A stretch of 64,000 nt of DNA from Dichetophora obliterata. Its lineage: Eukaryota > Arthropoda > Insecta > Diptera > Sciomyzidae. Positions 43,878 to 55,149 of the stretch are shown piece by piece (the first letter of the stretch is position 1; each line of letters opens with the position of its first letter). The stretch lies in the NCBI GenBank assembly GCA_963920525.1, contig OY986435.1, positions 171,031,327-171,095,326 on the forward strand. The letters are read 5' to 3'. The position numbers and the translations under genes were made by a program. A model generated the notes under the pieces. It was given only the letters and a program-made list of their open reading frames with translations, was not told the DNA's origin and searched no databases.

Positions 43878-44644
43878 GGTTGGGTCGATTTGCAAGCCTA
43901 TGTTGCCTGGGCAATTTTCGGGCATGAAAAATTATTAAAAAAAGGGCGATAGAGGTGCACTTTACCCTATCACATCTTCTGCTTTGTGGATATTTTCTTT
44001 ATGAATTTTTTTTCCAAAAATTTTTGTATATAAACGTGCACAGCTAGAACAAAACTGGTGCCAAAATCAACTTAAAAATGGTTTTGTTTGGATTGCTACG
44101 TTTTAATACAAAAAGTTATCGTTTTTTGTTTTTTAGATCCCCCTAGGAGGCGCTGTGTTCGAGTTTTATCGGTTTATAAATACAATTTTTTTATAAATAC
44201 AACTTTTTTTTTAAATCCATTTAGAAACCGATAAAAATCGACCACAGCGCCACCTAGGAGATCTTAAAACAGAAAAAAATTTCGGAGGACCACTCAAACA
44301 CATGTGAATATAAGGTGGATAGCTTTTGTGGTTCAGCCGTGATGGTCAAAAACCTTGACTTGTGAATTTTTTTCTTTAGGAATTTTTTACGATCAATTTT
44401 TGTTTAAAGACGTATAAATGTGAGACCAGTTTTAGGTTGAATCGGGTACGAGGATTTCATTTCTGGCATCATTATTGTTCTATCTGTGCACGTTTATACA
44501 CAAACATTTTTGGAAAAAAATTCCTAAAGAAAAAATTCACAAAATTGAAGACGTGATATGGTAAATTGCACCCCTATGGCCCCTATCGCCCAAGCAACAT
44601 AAATTTGTTGCTTGGCGATAGCAACAAAACAAATCGACCCAGCC
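43878..44644. mobile_element. Foldback MITE with TA flanks
   Basis: Outer ends are GGTTGGGTCGATTTG and its inverse (one mismatch), with TA at 43876-43877 and 44645-44646. Inner inverted blocks (TGCACGTTTATA types, and CCTAGGAGGCGCTGTG versus CACAGCGCCACCTAGG near 44140 and 44245) make most of the element self-complementary. Mariner-type mobilisation is likely. Confidence 0.75.
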
Positions 44645-45157
44645 TAAAATGTATACAGAAATCAAAGCAAAGTTATCATTATTCGCCCTCACTATTACTG
44701 AATTGACATGCTACATTAACTGGTTTGTTTTATTTTTGCTTGGAATCGTATTTGTCTTGGCTGGAAATGTTGTTTAATATGTCAAGTCTTGTCTTTAAAA
44801 ATTTGTAAAATTCGATACAGCTGTATTCAATATTATTTTTTACAAATAAAATTGACTCCAGTGTGCGTATTTTTAACGCTGTTGACTCCAATTTCCAAAT
44901 TTTTTATGCTTTTGCAAGCAAAAGTTCAACCAGAGCTGAAAGTAAGCATGAATAAGTATAAATCTTAATAGTAAGTATACTTATAAGCATGTAATTTTAG
45001 AAAGTATATGAAGCTGAAAATAAGTATGATACTTACAAATTAAGTATAGTTGGTAACATTAAGTATGAGTAACAGTAATTGCTTTGAAGCGCTGAAAGCA
45101 AGATATATGTTTCTTGTCAAAGGTTTAAAGACAATTTCAAACAATTTTTCATATATA

Positions 45158-46417
45158 AAGTGTGTTTAAATTTTAAGGGCCGATGTTGATTTTGAATAAA
45201 ACGCAAATTATTTAAGAATTTATTGTCATTTCTTTTTATTATGATAATATTGGTATGGTTCAGTTATGTATGAAATAAAATATCACACCTCCATCCGATG
45301 GTCCAAATTTTCGATGACGCTGAGGCATAATTGAGGTTCTATGCCGTTAATGAGCCGAATTATCTCATCCTTTAGCTCTTGAATTGTTGCTGGCTTATTG
45401 ACGTACACTTTTTCTTTAAAATAACTCCAAAGAAAGAAGTCCAACGATGTCAAATCACATGATCTTGGCGGCCAGTTGACATCACCACCACGTGAGATAA
45501 CACGGCCATTGAATTTGTCGCGCAAAAGAGCCATTGCTTCGTTAGCTGTGTGGCAAGCGGCACCGTCTTGTTGAAACCACATATCGTCCACATCCATATC
45601 TTCCAATTCGGGCCAAAAATCATCTCACGATAGCGAACACCATTCACAGTAACTGCCTGACCGGCCTCATTTTGGAAGAAATACGGCCCGATGATGCCGC
45701 CAGCCCATAAACCGCACCAAACACTCTTTGTGGGTGCATTGGTTTTTCGACAATCACTCTTGGATTATCATTTGCCCTAATACGGCAATTCTGCTTATTG
45801 ACGAATCCTCTGAGGTGAAAATATGCCTCATCACTGAAGATGATTTTCTTCGAAAATTTTCCATCCACTGTTGCCATTTCGTGCCACCATTCTGACCATT
45901 GACGCCGCTTGAAATGGTCAAGAGGCTTTTGTTCTTGAGTCAATTGCACCTTGTAAGCGCGTAAATGCAAGCCTTTATGCATAATGTTCTTCAACGACAA
46001 GCGTGAGAGGTGCAATTGTTGTGCACGACGACGAGTTGAGGTGAACGGCTCTTCAGCCACATTATCGCGAACAGCAGCAATATTTTCTGCAGTACGAGCT
46101 GTACGAGCATGCACTGGTGTTTTCACATCTCCTACAGACCCGGTTTGCTCAAATTTTTGCACGATTTTTCCAATTGTACGCACATTTGAACGATTAAATT
46201 GACCGAAAAAATCACGAAGTGCACTATATGCATTTTGATTTAAACGTCCATTTTCATAATAAGCCTGAATAACTTTTACGTGTTGCTCGATTGTGTATCT
46301 TTCCATGGTTCAAATTGATTAGTCTGAAATTGAAAAATGTCAAATGAAATGCAGAAAAAACTTAAAGTTTAGGTGTGGTTCGCATTCAACATCGGCCCTT
46401 AAAATTTAACCACACTT
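45158..46417 (-). mobile_element. Second DD41D mariner, different subfamily
   Basis: TIRs of about 32 bp start AAGTGTG and share TTAAATTTTAAGGGCCGATG; flanking TA at 45156-45157 and 46418-46419. It is inserted in the right arm region of the foldback element. Confidence 0.93.
45283..46306 (-). pseudogene. DD41D mariner transposase, two frameshifts
   Basis: It starts MERYTIEQHVKVIQAYYENG and has paired helix-turn-helix regions, IIFSDEAYFHLRGFVNKQN (first D), WFQQDGAACHT (second D) and LTSLDFFLWSYFKEKVY (third D). There are 41 residues between the last two aspartates. Frameshifts near 45725 and 45615 split the frame; there are no nonsense codons in the long 5' part. It is better preserved than the copy at 9153 and clearly different in sequence. 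Confidence 0.92.
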
Positions 46418-46419
46418 TA

Positions 46420-46631
46420 TATGTCGCGAAAAGTTGTTAGCCAGAATAATAGGAAGAATTCTTTGGTAAAGAAACAAAACTTAAATTCGACATGATTAAT
46501 GAGTTATCAACATGATAATAAATGTATATCTTGAGTAATTTAAAAAAAATGTTGCTCTAAAGTCTTCGGTAAAGTGACAAAACAGATGTCATCACGAGAT
46601 TTCTCATATTAAAAGTAAGTGAAAAACGTTG
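46420..46631. repeat. Right arm of the foldback element
   Basis: Reverse complement of the arm beginning at 42668, ending GTGAAAAACGTTG. The original element would be about 0.6 kb without its hAT and mariner inserts. Confidence 0.75.
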
Positions 46632-46785
46632 AATTTATTAAGTACAGATTTTCGTGCAGCACAGTGTTGTTAAAGAAAAATCTTTAAACTTTTTAAAGAA
46701 GTAAAAGCAAACAATGGTCGTTATTCTATTATTGTCGACAAATGGACGGACATGTTTAACAAAAATACGTAAATGTAAGCATTTG

Positions 46786-46845
46786 TCGGCCTCGATAGTC
46801 TAGTAGTAGCGCGCTTGACTGTCGCTCTAGTATGAGCTGTACGCT
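46786..46845 (+). other. tRNA-like (SINE head) sequence
   Basis: CTCGATAGTCTAGTAGTAGC resembles the 5' half and D-arm (A box) of a tRNA. No B box or acceptor stem follows. It is probably the head of a SINE or a tRNA fragment joined to the non-LTR tail downstream. Confidence 0.3.
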
Positions 46846-47140
46846 GACATCAACATAGTCAAGCGCATTAAAATCGAGCGGCTTCACTGGCTAGATTATG
46901 TTCAGCGCATGAAAGACGATGCTCCAGTGAAGAAAACATTCGATTCGGTACCCAGCGGCGGTCAACGCAGAAGAGGACGACCGCATCTTCATTGGAAAGA
47001 CCAAGTTGAGGACAACCTGACGAAGCTTGGGATTTCCAACTGGCGCCAGAAAGCGAAAGACAGAAATGGCTGGCGCAAATTCTTAGATGAGGCCAAGACC
47101 GACATACGGTTGTAGCGCCAACTATGCAAGTAAGTAATTT
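46846..47140 (+). pseudogene. RTE-like non-LTR retrotransposon 3' end
   Basis: The frame reads IVKRIKIERLHWLDYVQRMK, then KKTFDSVPSGGQRRRGRPHL and WRKFLDEAKT, with a stop at 47115. The GxRRRGRPxxxWxDxVExD block is the C-terminal signature of RTE-like and related endonuclease-RT proteins. It is followed by an AAGTAAGTAA tail. The copy is strongly 5' truncated. Confidence 0.75.
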
Positions 47141-47146
47141 TTTTTT

Positions 47147-47835
47147 ACATTCAAAAAGGTGGCAGCATTGGTACAGTACACAATGCATGTTGCTGTGTCT
47201 TTTTTGTGGACCTTGGTGACTTATTTATATCTTTCTCAAAAGGAGCTTGAAAAGAGAGCCTTTGTCTCGCAGCGAAACATAGTAGAACTAGACAAGGTAG
47301 TGTTATTGCTGAATGTGCTCTTTTTCTTAGTGACCATAATTGTCAAACTCAGCCATATGTATTTTTGCCAATTTTTGCTTTCATGTTATTGCTGAATGTG
47401 CTCTTTTTCTTAGTTCATTCTCATCAGTTGCAGATTTTGTATGAGTCATCAACTTTGTTTTGACAGTTTCGGTCACCGGCTCTCGCCCTAACACTACCTT
47501 TTCTAAATTTATCATGGCAGCGAAAAAGAAACAATACATTTTTCAACACAACAAATTTTTCTATCTTTTAGCTTTGCTTTGTATGTTGCTCAAATAGAGC
47601 TTAAAAAGAGAAAGATTTTTTCTCGCTGAGAATAAGAATAAAGAAATTGTATGGTTATGCTCTTATGAGTTTAATTAATTATTTAAACAATAATTAGCAC
47701 ATTTATATAGCTTAACTTTCAAATGGTTAAAGTAGCTACCCAATAGAAAAAGAATTATTGAAATAGCGCCAGCCGTTCTCTAGCTCTGAGATGACTAATA
47801 TACGTGAGTCTCCTTTTATATAATAGTATAGAGTA
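47147..47835 (-). repeat. Dispersed repeat A, copy 2 (inverted relative to copy 1)
   Basis: Shares with 24665-25085, in reverse, the GGAGACTCACGTATATTAG block, the TTGGGTAG...AAGTTAAGCTATATAAATGTG block, the AGCTCTATTTGAGCA block and the GTGGCAGCATTGGT block. It is longer and contains a direct duplication of TTATTGCTGAATGTGCTCTT at about 47304 and 47388. Confidence 0.7.
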
Positions 47836-47849
47836 TAGATTACTTAAAT

Positions 47850-49520
47850 TAATAAAATTAAAATGTTTCTCTTAGATAATATCACATATAATAAGTTTTG
47901 CATAAGTTTTAATTTTTTGGTCACGGAAGGCTTTTCTGTGGAAATGCCCATATGTATATATATAATCTTATTTTTAATTTTCTAGATGACCGAGAACTTT
48001 TTGTTTTTTAATTTGTTTATAAAAAATGTATTATTTTTAACGAAAACTTTTTTTGAATCAGTTTTAGTTAAACGTTTATTTTTAGTAACTGACCCAAAAA
48101 ATCATTAAATTTGAACAAGCCGTTACTTAGCAAAACTAGTTTTACTAAAGCAGTTTTACTAAACTAAATTCTTTATAAATCATTGAAAAATATTTTTTTT
48201 TTAAATTTTAGAATATGGTTTTGTTGCATTTACACTTTAATAATACGACTTTTTTTTTTGGTGGCTAATTCGACGTTTTTTTTGTATACGTTGTTTTGCT
48301 TATGGAAAATCGCTTGTAATTACTTTAAGCACATAATCTAATGTATCAAACTAATGATTGTATCAAACTAATGATACAAGATATCGCAAATGAATTAAGT
48401 CCATTACGGTTATTATGATTTATGTGGACACATAATATACATGTACATACATAATTAACACAATCATTAATGCATATTGGAGTCAAATATTTCCAATAGA
48501 CCAATAAAAGCCAATTAAGAAGTAATGCACTCCATCTAATCCCAAAGGATGATGTCTGTGTCGATACATATGAGAGAAGCAAAATCATCTGTATATCAAC
48601 CTTAATGATATGCATTAAGTACTTGTTTTAATTGTTGCCATTACGTTTCGAATCAAAAGGGTTGTATGCAAGCAACTTAAAGTAAAATTACCTTCTAATA
48701 TTGCAATAGACATATTATGATATGTGTGAGTGTGTTAAAGCAGTTGTTGAAAATTAACCAAAAATATTTGAATGCAAATCCCATTGCATTGCTTCGGTTT
48801 AGGCAGGTAGGAAGCAAGGTGAGTTGTTAATAACTGCTCTTGCTAGTAACAGAAAACCAATAAAACCGTAGCTTATTTTTATGGCTTATGCGACATTTAA
48901 ACGGAATTAACTTACAGTGTACACGAATACGTAAGTTAAGTTAAACCATAGAGATTAAGCAGGTAAACTGAATAAGGAAGAGTCTCTACTTCAGAGATTT
49001 TGTCTGAACCAGGTACTATTATGAAAATATCTGGTGTACAGTTTTTACTGGCATAAATTCGGCCTAAGCAAATTCACAGATTGAATTATTGCGAATGACT
49101 TTAAGTAGGATTTTTTTGACATATCCATGACTTTTGTAGAATAAAAAGTGTTCTGAATCCTGATTTTCATTTTTGACGAAATTTTAAGTACTTCAGAAAG
49201 GAATTTTACGAGATTTTTACACTTCGTTCGGAAAGTTAAAAGCCATCTCTATTTTAGTTAAAAAATTGATAAATTGGATCGAAACTCAAATTGAAATTGA
49301 AACATCAAACCTAATTTGTCCGTAAAAAACCAGGAAAACAGATTAAAATAAATGATTAAAATGAATTGATTAAATTATGTACACAAATACACACACAATT
49401 AATTAGTTTTAGTGTCTAGCTAATCTTAAGAGAGTTGTTTATGCCCTACGGTAATTATTTGCCAAACAAGCGATTAAACAAACGGGGGTCGTTAAAAGAA
49501 AGAATAGCCACTTAGAACAT
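47850..49520. other. No gene seen
   Basis: AT-rich. A TGTATCAAACTAATGAT direct duplication lies at 48340-48375. Nothing else is supportable. Confidence 0.45.
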
Positions 49521-49529
49521 CCACAAACC

Positions 49530-49660
49530 CTATATGTTGCATATTCTGCATATTGCATACATTCTGCATATGGTATCTATCTTGCATACGTTGCATACGC
49601 TGCATACAACTTGCATACAATTTGCATACAACTTGCATATGTTGCATGTATCGTATCGAT
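49530..49660. repeat. Degenerate TTGCATAC array
   Basis: About a dozen TTGCATA(C/T)-type units, irregularly spaced by 2-8 bp, often ACTTGCATACAA. A similar shorter array lies at 52508-52572. Confidence 0.7.
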
Positions 49661-50445
49661 AAGCAATAGTGGCTTAAGTCGACTTAACACAGAACTGAGT
49701 TATATATGAAGCTATGCTCCACGTATATAACACTTTGAACACACAAAATCTGGAGCTTCTTGAGTTACCTAAGCAAAAACTATGACACGAAAACTAAAGA
49801 CATTTTCATATAGCTTATATGGTGATTGAAAACTTTGAAGCAAAATTCCTCGAAACTTTGAAATTAGACTTAACCTATTCAATACGGAGTTTTTTTTAAA
49901 TACAAGCTCCGTCAATGGCCTTGGGCATGAAATTGCAATAACGTCTCCTTTTTTGTACCAACTACGAATAACGGAATTAAATTATGCGTAAATAATCGCA
50001 TGGCATGCAAAAAATTACGGAATGCAAATATATAACAATAGGGGGTACTCACTTCATTGCTGAAATTGTGAAATCGTGAGCAACCGTTTTTAATGTTTCG
50101 TTTTTTCCACATGAATCTGTCAAGCTTAAAATCGCCATTGCTTCATTTCGTTGGTGGGCTTGTTATCAAAACAAATTATGATTAAAAACTTGTGTTTTCT
50201 GCCCTTTAATAGAAAAATAATCCCAAAAAAATTAGCAAAACTAGACTATATGATCAGCTTCAATAGAATTAATGATAATTTTGTTCTTGCTCGCATACAT
50301 TGCATCAGCTTTTAGGAAAGATTTGACAGAATGCTCCTCTTCTTATCGAAATTATAATATTCACAACGACTCACATTTATTAAACATATTTGCTTATGGC
50401 TACAGAACACATCTTTTTTCATAAAATTTCTGACGATTATTTTTC
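49661..50445. other. No gene seen
   Basis: AT-rich with small ORFs only, none with a recognised domain. Confidence 0.45.
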
Positions 50446-50453
50446 ATCAACTC

Positions 50454-51514
50454 CAGATGTTGCCAGGTTAAGGGATTTCCCCCTAGATTTAGAAGTTTTT
50501 TAACTGTGTTGAGAGATTTTAGGGGCAATGAATCTTTAGGGGTTTTTTTAGGGAGATTTAATGTTTTTTAGGGGTATTTGAAAAATTGACCTTTGGAAAT
50601 AAAGTATTCTTACTTTTTCTTAAGAAAATGTAAAAATTTAAGAAAAGAAGATATTTGACTTCTTGAGAATTTCAGCAGCAATTTATAAAAACAGCTGAAT
50701 TGGCAGCACTTAAAATTAATTACCAATCATTTCCCACATCACTTCAAACTTGCTTCGCACTTTACTTGCAATTGATTGATTCCGTGTAAAAACTAGAAAC
50801 AAAGCAATTCGGCATTTGAAGTCTAGTGAAGAGTGGCTAGACTATCAACTCAGAGGTCCCCGGTTCAAATCCGGGTTCATGTATGGTTCTTTTCTATAAT
50901 AAATAAAAATACAAAAACAAATTTAAGAAATATTAATACAAAAAATCCACAACTAAATTGTGGAAAATGTTGAATTAAATTACAGGAGCAACTGAGGTCT
51001 GAAAATACTTGCCGAGGTTAAGGCATAACAATAGCCTCTGTTGTAAGCAATTCAAATTGTCTTTCAAGTTTGTTCCGACCAATCGATAATTCACGTATGG
51101 TTTCAAACAATTCTTCCTCTATCCCTTTCCTTTCAGGTCAAAGACCAAACCTTGTTTGCATAAGGCGCATGCCTTGATTCTTTGATCTTTTAGAAAAAAA
51201 AATTATGGGAAAAAAGATATGCCCAAAAATATATCCAAAAGTAGGAGACGAGTCTCCTTTCAAAAGTAAGACTTAATTTTAATGTCAATTTCACATTAGA
51301 CATTTGAGAACCATAAAGCAACTTTTTGACCTTCCCAGAAGACGTCCCACAGCTAAGCCCTTTAAATACATAAGCTTGCATTGCAGTTGCATTACTTTTC
51401 AGTTGACCCGTATGAAATTTTTGTATGTTTTTCGAAAAAAAAAATTTAGGTGAATTTTAGGGGCATTTAAAATCCAATCTAGTGGTAAATGGTGAAAGGC
51501 ACCTGGCAGCACTG
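50454..51514. mobile_element. hAT element, 1.06 kb, perfect 8-bp duplication
   Basis: Flanked by ATCAACTC at 50446-50453 and 51515-51522. The ends are CAGATGTTGCCAGGT and the inverted CAGTGCTGCCAGGT. Subterminal TTAGGGG / TAGGGGCA repeats lie inside both ends. A short minus-strand frame (51020-51380) with acidic and basic helices is not assignable. Confidence 0.87.
50850..50885 (+). other. tRNA T-arm-like sequence (B box)
   Basis: CCCGGTTCAAATCCGGG forms a perfect 5-bp stem with a TTCAAAT loop, exactly a T-arm. No matching acceptor stem is found at the required distance, so this is a tRNA fragment or SINE piece and not a functional tRNA. It lies inside the hAT element. Confidence 0.4.
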
Positions 51515-51522
51515 ATCAACTC

Positions 51523-52159
51523 AAAAGATGATTAAATTTAAGCAAACTTCGGATAATCAAAACAATTGTACTGAAATTTTTTAAATATCAGCATTTCGGA
51601 AATTTCAGCAGTGAAGTGAATACCCTTAATATATGAGAATTATATCGTTCTAGTTAAATAAGAACACTCAATGGGACACATGTGTCCTGTCAGTATTAAT
51701 AGGTTTATCTGTTATTGCTTATCGGCACAGATATATTGCATACAACTTTTGATATACTTTATCCACTTGTTCACAAAGATGCCGTTTTTAATTGCATGCA
51801 AATGAAGATTTTATAAGCAGTATTTGATTATTTTGTTTTGTAATACTGTTGTAATTCTAATTTGTAATATTTTTTCTCACAATGAGAATTAAAAAAATGG
51901 AATTATTATATGAAAACAAACGGATTAAAATATCAAAAAGTTTGATAATATACAACATAATTTTTTCATTTTCTCACCGAAAGATCAGCCAGTGATTAAT
52001 ATTACAATTTAACAAAGATACTTTTTTAAATAATATTTGTTATATTTTTTGCTCTCATTTGTTAATGTGTATAACTGTTTAAAATTATTCACTCTTTTGT
52101 TGTTTATCTGTGGCCTGCTGGTTCAGTCTATATTTCTAAAAAAATTAATTTAAATTATA
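51523..52159. other. No gene seen
   Basis: AT-rich; no recognisable structure. Confidence 0.45.
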
Positions 52160-52410
52160 CACACACTCTTTGGGTCATGTGAATAAAAAATCAGCAAATG
52201 CTTTTACTGAATTTTTCTAGTAAAAAGTATGGATTTAGTGAATAAAAAAAGCTATATAGATATAGCTTCAAAAGCTTAAAGCTATATAGATATAGATATA
52301 AAAAAAGCTATATAGATATAGCTTTTTTTATTCACTAAATCCATACTTTTTACTAGAAAAATTCAGTAAAAGCATTTGCTGATTTTTATTCACATGACCC
52401 TTTGTGTGTG
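52160..52410. repeat. Near-perfect palindrome, ~105-bp arms
   Basis: The arm from CACACACTCTTTGGGTCATG (52160) through ATGGATTTAGTGAATAAAA and the AGCTATATAGATATAGCTT blocks is repeated inverted to 52410. Differences are limited to a few bases. The centre is a GCTATATAGATATAGC-type repeat. No coding and no clear target duplication. Confidence 0.9.
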
Positions 52411-52507
52411 AAAATAATGGAACGTTTTTAGATAATAAAAAAAATACCTTAAAATTGTTTTGATTACCATAAAAACTGAAATTTTAGACTTTTTCAAGTT
52501 GAAAGTT

Positions 52508-52572
52508 TTTTGCATATACTTTGCATATTGTTTGCATATTACTTGCATATAACTTGCATATAATTTGCATAC
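52508..52572. repeat. TTGCATA array, second copy
   Basis: Seven TTGCATA units with ACTTGCATATAA-type spacers, in the same orientation as the array at 49530-49660. Confidence 0.7.
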
Positions 52573-52685
52573 AAAAAAAACTTAAGTAAACTCTTTACCA
52601 TATAGGAATATATAGGTAAGAGCCGTTAAAACACTTATTTTGAGAAATAACGATTTCTGCATAAAAATCCGTAGTCTACTAATGA

Positions 52686-54840
52686 CAGTGCCGGATTGTC
52701 CATAGAGGCAGTGAAGGCAGCTGCCTAGGGGCCCCGCGCACCGAAAAAAAAATTTGAATAATTTTTATCGAGTGGAAATTGTATTTGAAGATTTGTATCC
52801 TCAATCACTTTACATATCGATTTTTCCTGGAAATTTTATCGCAGACTATCAACGCATCATCGCGTTTCAAAAATTCTACATTGTGAATGAACGAGTACTT
52901 GCACTACGTATTTATCTATGCCAGACATGGATATCCACAAGCAAAGTTGGCCATTCTTATAAATTTGTTTTCTATTAACTTTGTCTTTGCTCTTTAGTAA
53001 AAATAAAAATATGTACAAAAATCTACAACTACGACGTTCACCAAATTTTTTACTCGCTTTACCAACAACAAATGCATGCAAAGGCAACGAAAAACAAGCC
53101 TCACTCAATGAGCTTGAGATGATTGTCCCGTTACTTGTGTAACGCTCATGATTTGTTTTTGTTATTGCAATCGAAATTCAGTCTTTTCGGAGTGCACTGA
53201 CAGTTGAAATGTGTTATTAGTGTAACACACATTGGATATGATCGGATATGGATACGTTACGCAGCGTGGTTGTATTAAAAAAAGTTTCGAAACACTTGTT
53301 TTGTAATTGCGATTTGTGAATTTTGCGACCGTGAATTTAATTTAAAAAGTTTAATTGGGCTCTGTTTTTCAAAACTTACGAATTTGGATAAAAGTGCTAA
53401 ATTTTTTTTATAAAGTCTGCCAGTGCTTTGAGAAAATCGACGAGATGACGAGCGAGTGTAAAAACTGAAGTTAACAAGTAAATTTGATTACGATATTTTA
53501 TTTTATATAATTATTTCATCTGTTTTTTTTAATGTAGATATTATAGAAATTATTATAAAAGTTATAGTTCGCCTAGTAGCTATAGGTAGAAAATAATAAA
53601 AATGATCTATTGATGAAAATATTCCAAATTGATTTATTTCATCGTTTTTTAATTTTATTTGAGGCCCCACTAAAGTTTTTGGGCTACCAAAACGCAATTT
53701 TTTTTAATATTTATCGAAGGTAAATCCTTAAAATATATTCAGAAAGTTTTAAGTCAATTAAATAAAAATTTTTGTAGTTATAAGCACAAACGTCTGAAGA
53801 AAATACACTAAAAGCTATACATAAAAAATTTTAAACGCGTTTTCTCGAAAGTGCTGCTTGAAACCGGTGGACTGTATTACTCATTAACTATGTCAAGGAT
53901 CGCTACCAAATTTTATGAACATTTTAAGGAAATATACATAAAATTGGTAATCTTTAATCATCCAATTTGTATTTTGGAGAAATACTTTCTTCTTTATAAT
54001 CTAAAAAAAACTGATTTATTAATCAAAAATCGGGTTTTCGCCTGCCATTTTAGTAAAAACCCACATTTTTCCAAAATCTTCAATTAGGAACTCAAAAAGG
54101 TTCAGCAGAACATAAATTATTTCTTATTTTTGTAGATGAACATGCTCTGAAAAATCGTGTCCACCACATATTTCAGGTGCTTACATAAACTACCGATTCC
54201 TGCTACAATAATTAATATTGGTTATTGAAAAAGTTAAAAAAAATTTCATTAAAAGTTATGTGATTATAAAGTTAAAACAAAAACTACCTAAAATAAACAG
54301 TCACTTTAAAAAAAAAACTTTTAATACAGAGTTTTTCGCTTCAAAAACTTAAATGGTCCCTTAAATAGATAAGCTTGCTCTTCAAATTTGATTTGTAAAT
54401 CTCGAATCATACGATTATTTACCTTTTCTTTCAGCAACAAAATGTCGGAGGAACCCAAAATAAAAAACACCTTAGAGGTTCGTAAAGACGTAAAAAGCTA
54501 CAAGAGCAGCAAAACAAGAGTGATGAAGAATTAAAAGCGACACGAAACCTTTTCCAATTTGAACATATTGTACTTTAAAAAACAACTTTCGTTTTAAAAA
54601 CACCAACCACACGAACTCTTACTGCATTTTGGTTTATTTTTTAAAAAAATACGCCTATCTTCCTTTCATTTCTTTTATTGTTTACGATGATAACAAACCT
54701 TCAATGTAGTAAAAAATATCCGTCTTATGAATATAATTGCATTATGGTAGAAAAAAATATATTTAAGGAAGTTAGAAAAGGCTAAAGGGGCCCTGAGAAT
54801 TGCATTGCCTAGGGGCCCCGATACGGTTAATCCGGCTCTG
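52686..54840. mobile_element. hAT element relic, 2.16 kb
   Basis: The ends CAGTGCCGGATTGTCC and inverted CAGAGCCGGATTAACC are flanked by ACTAATGA (52678-52685) and CCTAATGA (54841-54848), 7 of 8. Both ends lead into GCCTAGGGGCCCCG. A weak hAT N-terminus-like stretch (RRKKLQEQQNKSDEELKAT) is visible at about 54485-54560 but in an unexpected position, so I do not call it a gene. Confidence 0.8.
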
Positions 54841-54869
54841 CCTAATGAAGTAAAAAAACCTTTGATCTG

Positions 54870-55140
54870 ATAAAAACTGCTGCTTTAACGATATCTTCTT
54901 CTAGAGCACTGACAATTTCAAATTCGTGAGTTACCAAGAAAGGTGCTCATTCGAAAAATTGTCAGATCAAGTAAAACGGCTTGATAATTAGTTGGTCACA
55001 GCTTAATCACTCAAGACTACAGAAGATGAAGAGCCTTTCGAAACATTTTGTTTAGACTGCTGTGTGACTGTCGTTATATATAGAGTTGTTGTTGTAACTG
55101 TGAAATGGAGAAGTCAAGCGTGTAAAGGAAGAGCAAAAAG
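54870..55140 (+). repeat. Dispersed repeat B, copy 1
   Basis: Shares CTGCTTTAACG, a TTGGTCACAGCTTA block and TATA(T/C)AGAGTTGTTGTTGT in the same order with 60760-60930. Possibly LTR-derived; class unknown. Confidence 0.4.
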
Positions 55141-55149
55141 AAAAGAAAT

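Larger units (their letters stand above)
42984..45061. mobile_element. Non-autonomous hAT, 2.1 kb, inside the foldback element
   Basis: TIR TAATGCTACCAACT versus TAATGTTACCAACT, flanked by perfect AGTATGAG octamers (42976-42983, 45062-45069). Subterminal regions repeat AATAAGTAT / AAGTATA. No transposase. It contains the foldback MITE at 43878-44644. Confidence 0.85.

Noticed and set aside
49530..49660. Possible CRISPR-like array
   Set aside because: Units are 7-8 bp with irregular 2-8 bp gaps, and the DNA is eukaryotic; no repeat-spacer structure.
50825..50885. tRNA gene
   Set aside because: The T-arm is perfect, but no acceptor stem or proper D-arm lies at the required spacing.
54483..54580. 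hAT transposase N-terminus
   Set aside because: It resembles the lysine-rich hAT start but lies near the wrong end of the element for its strand, with stops around it.
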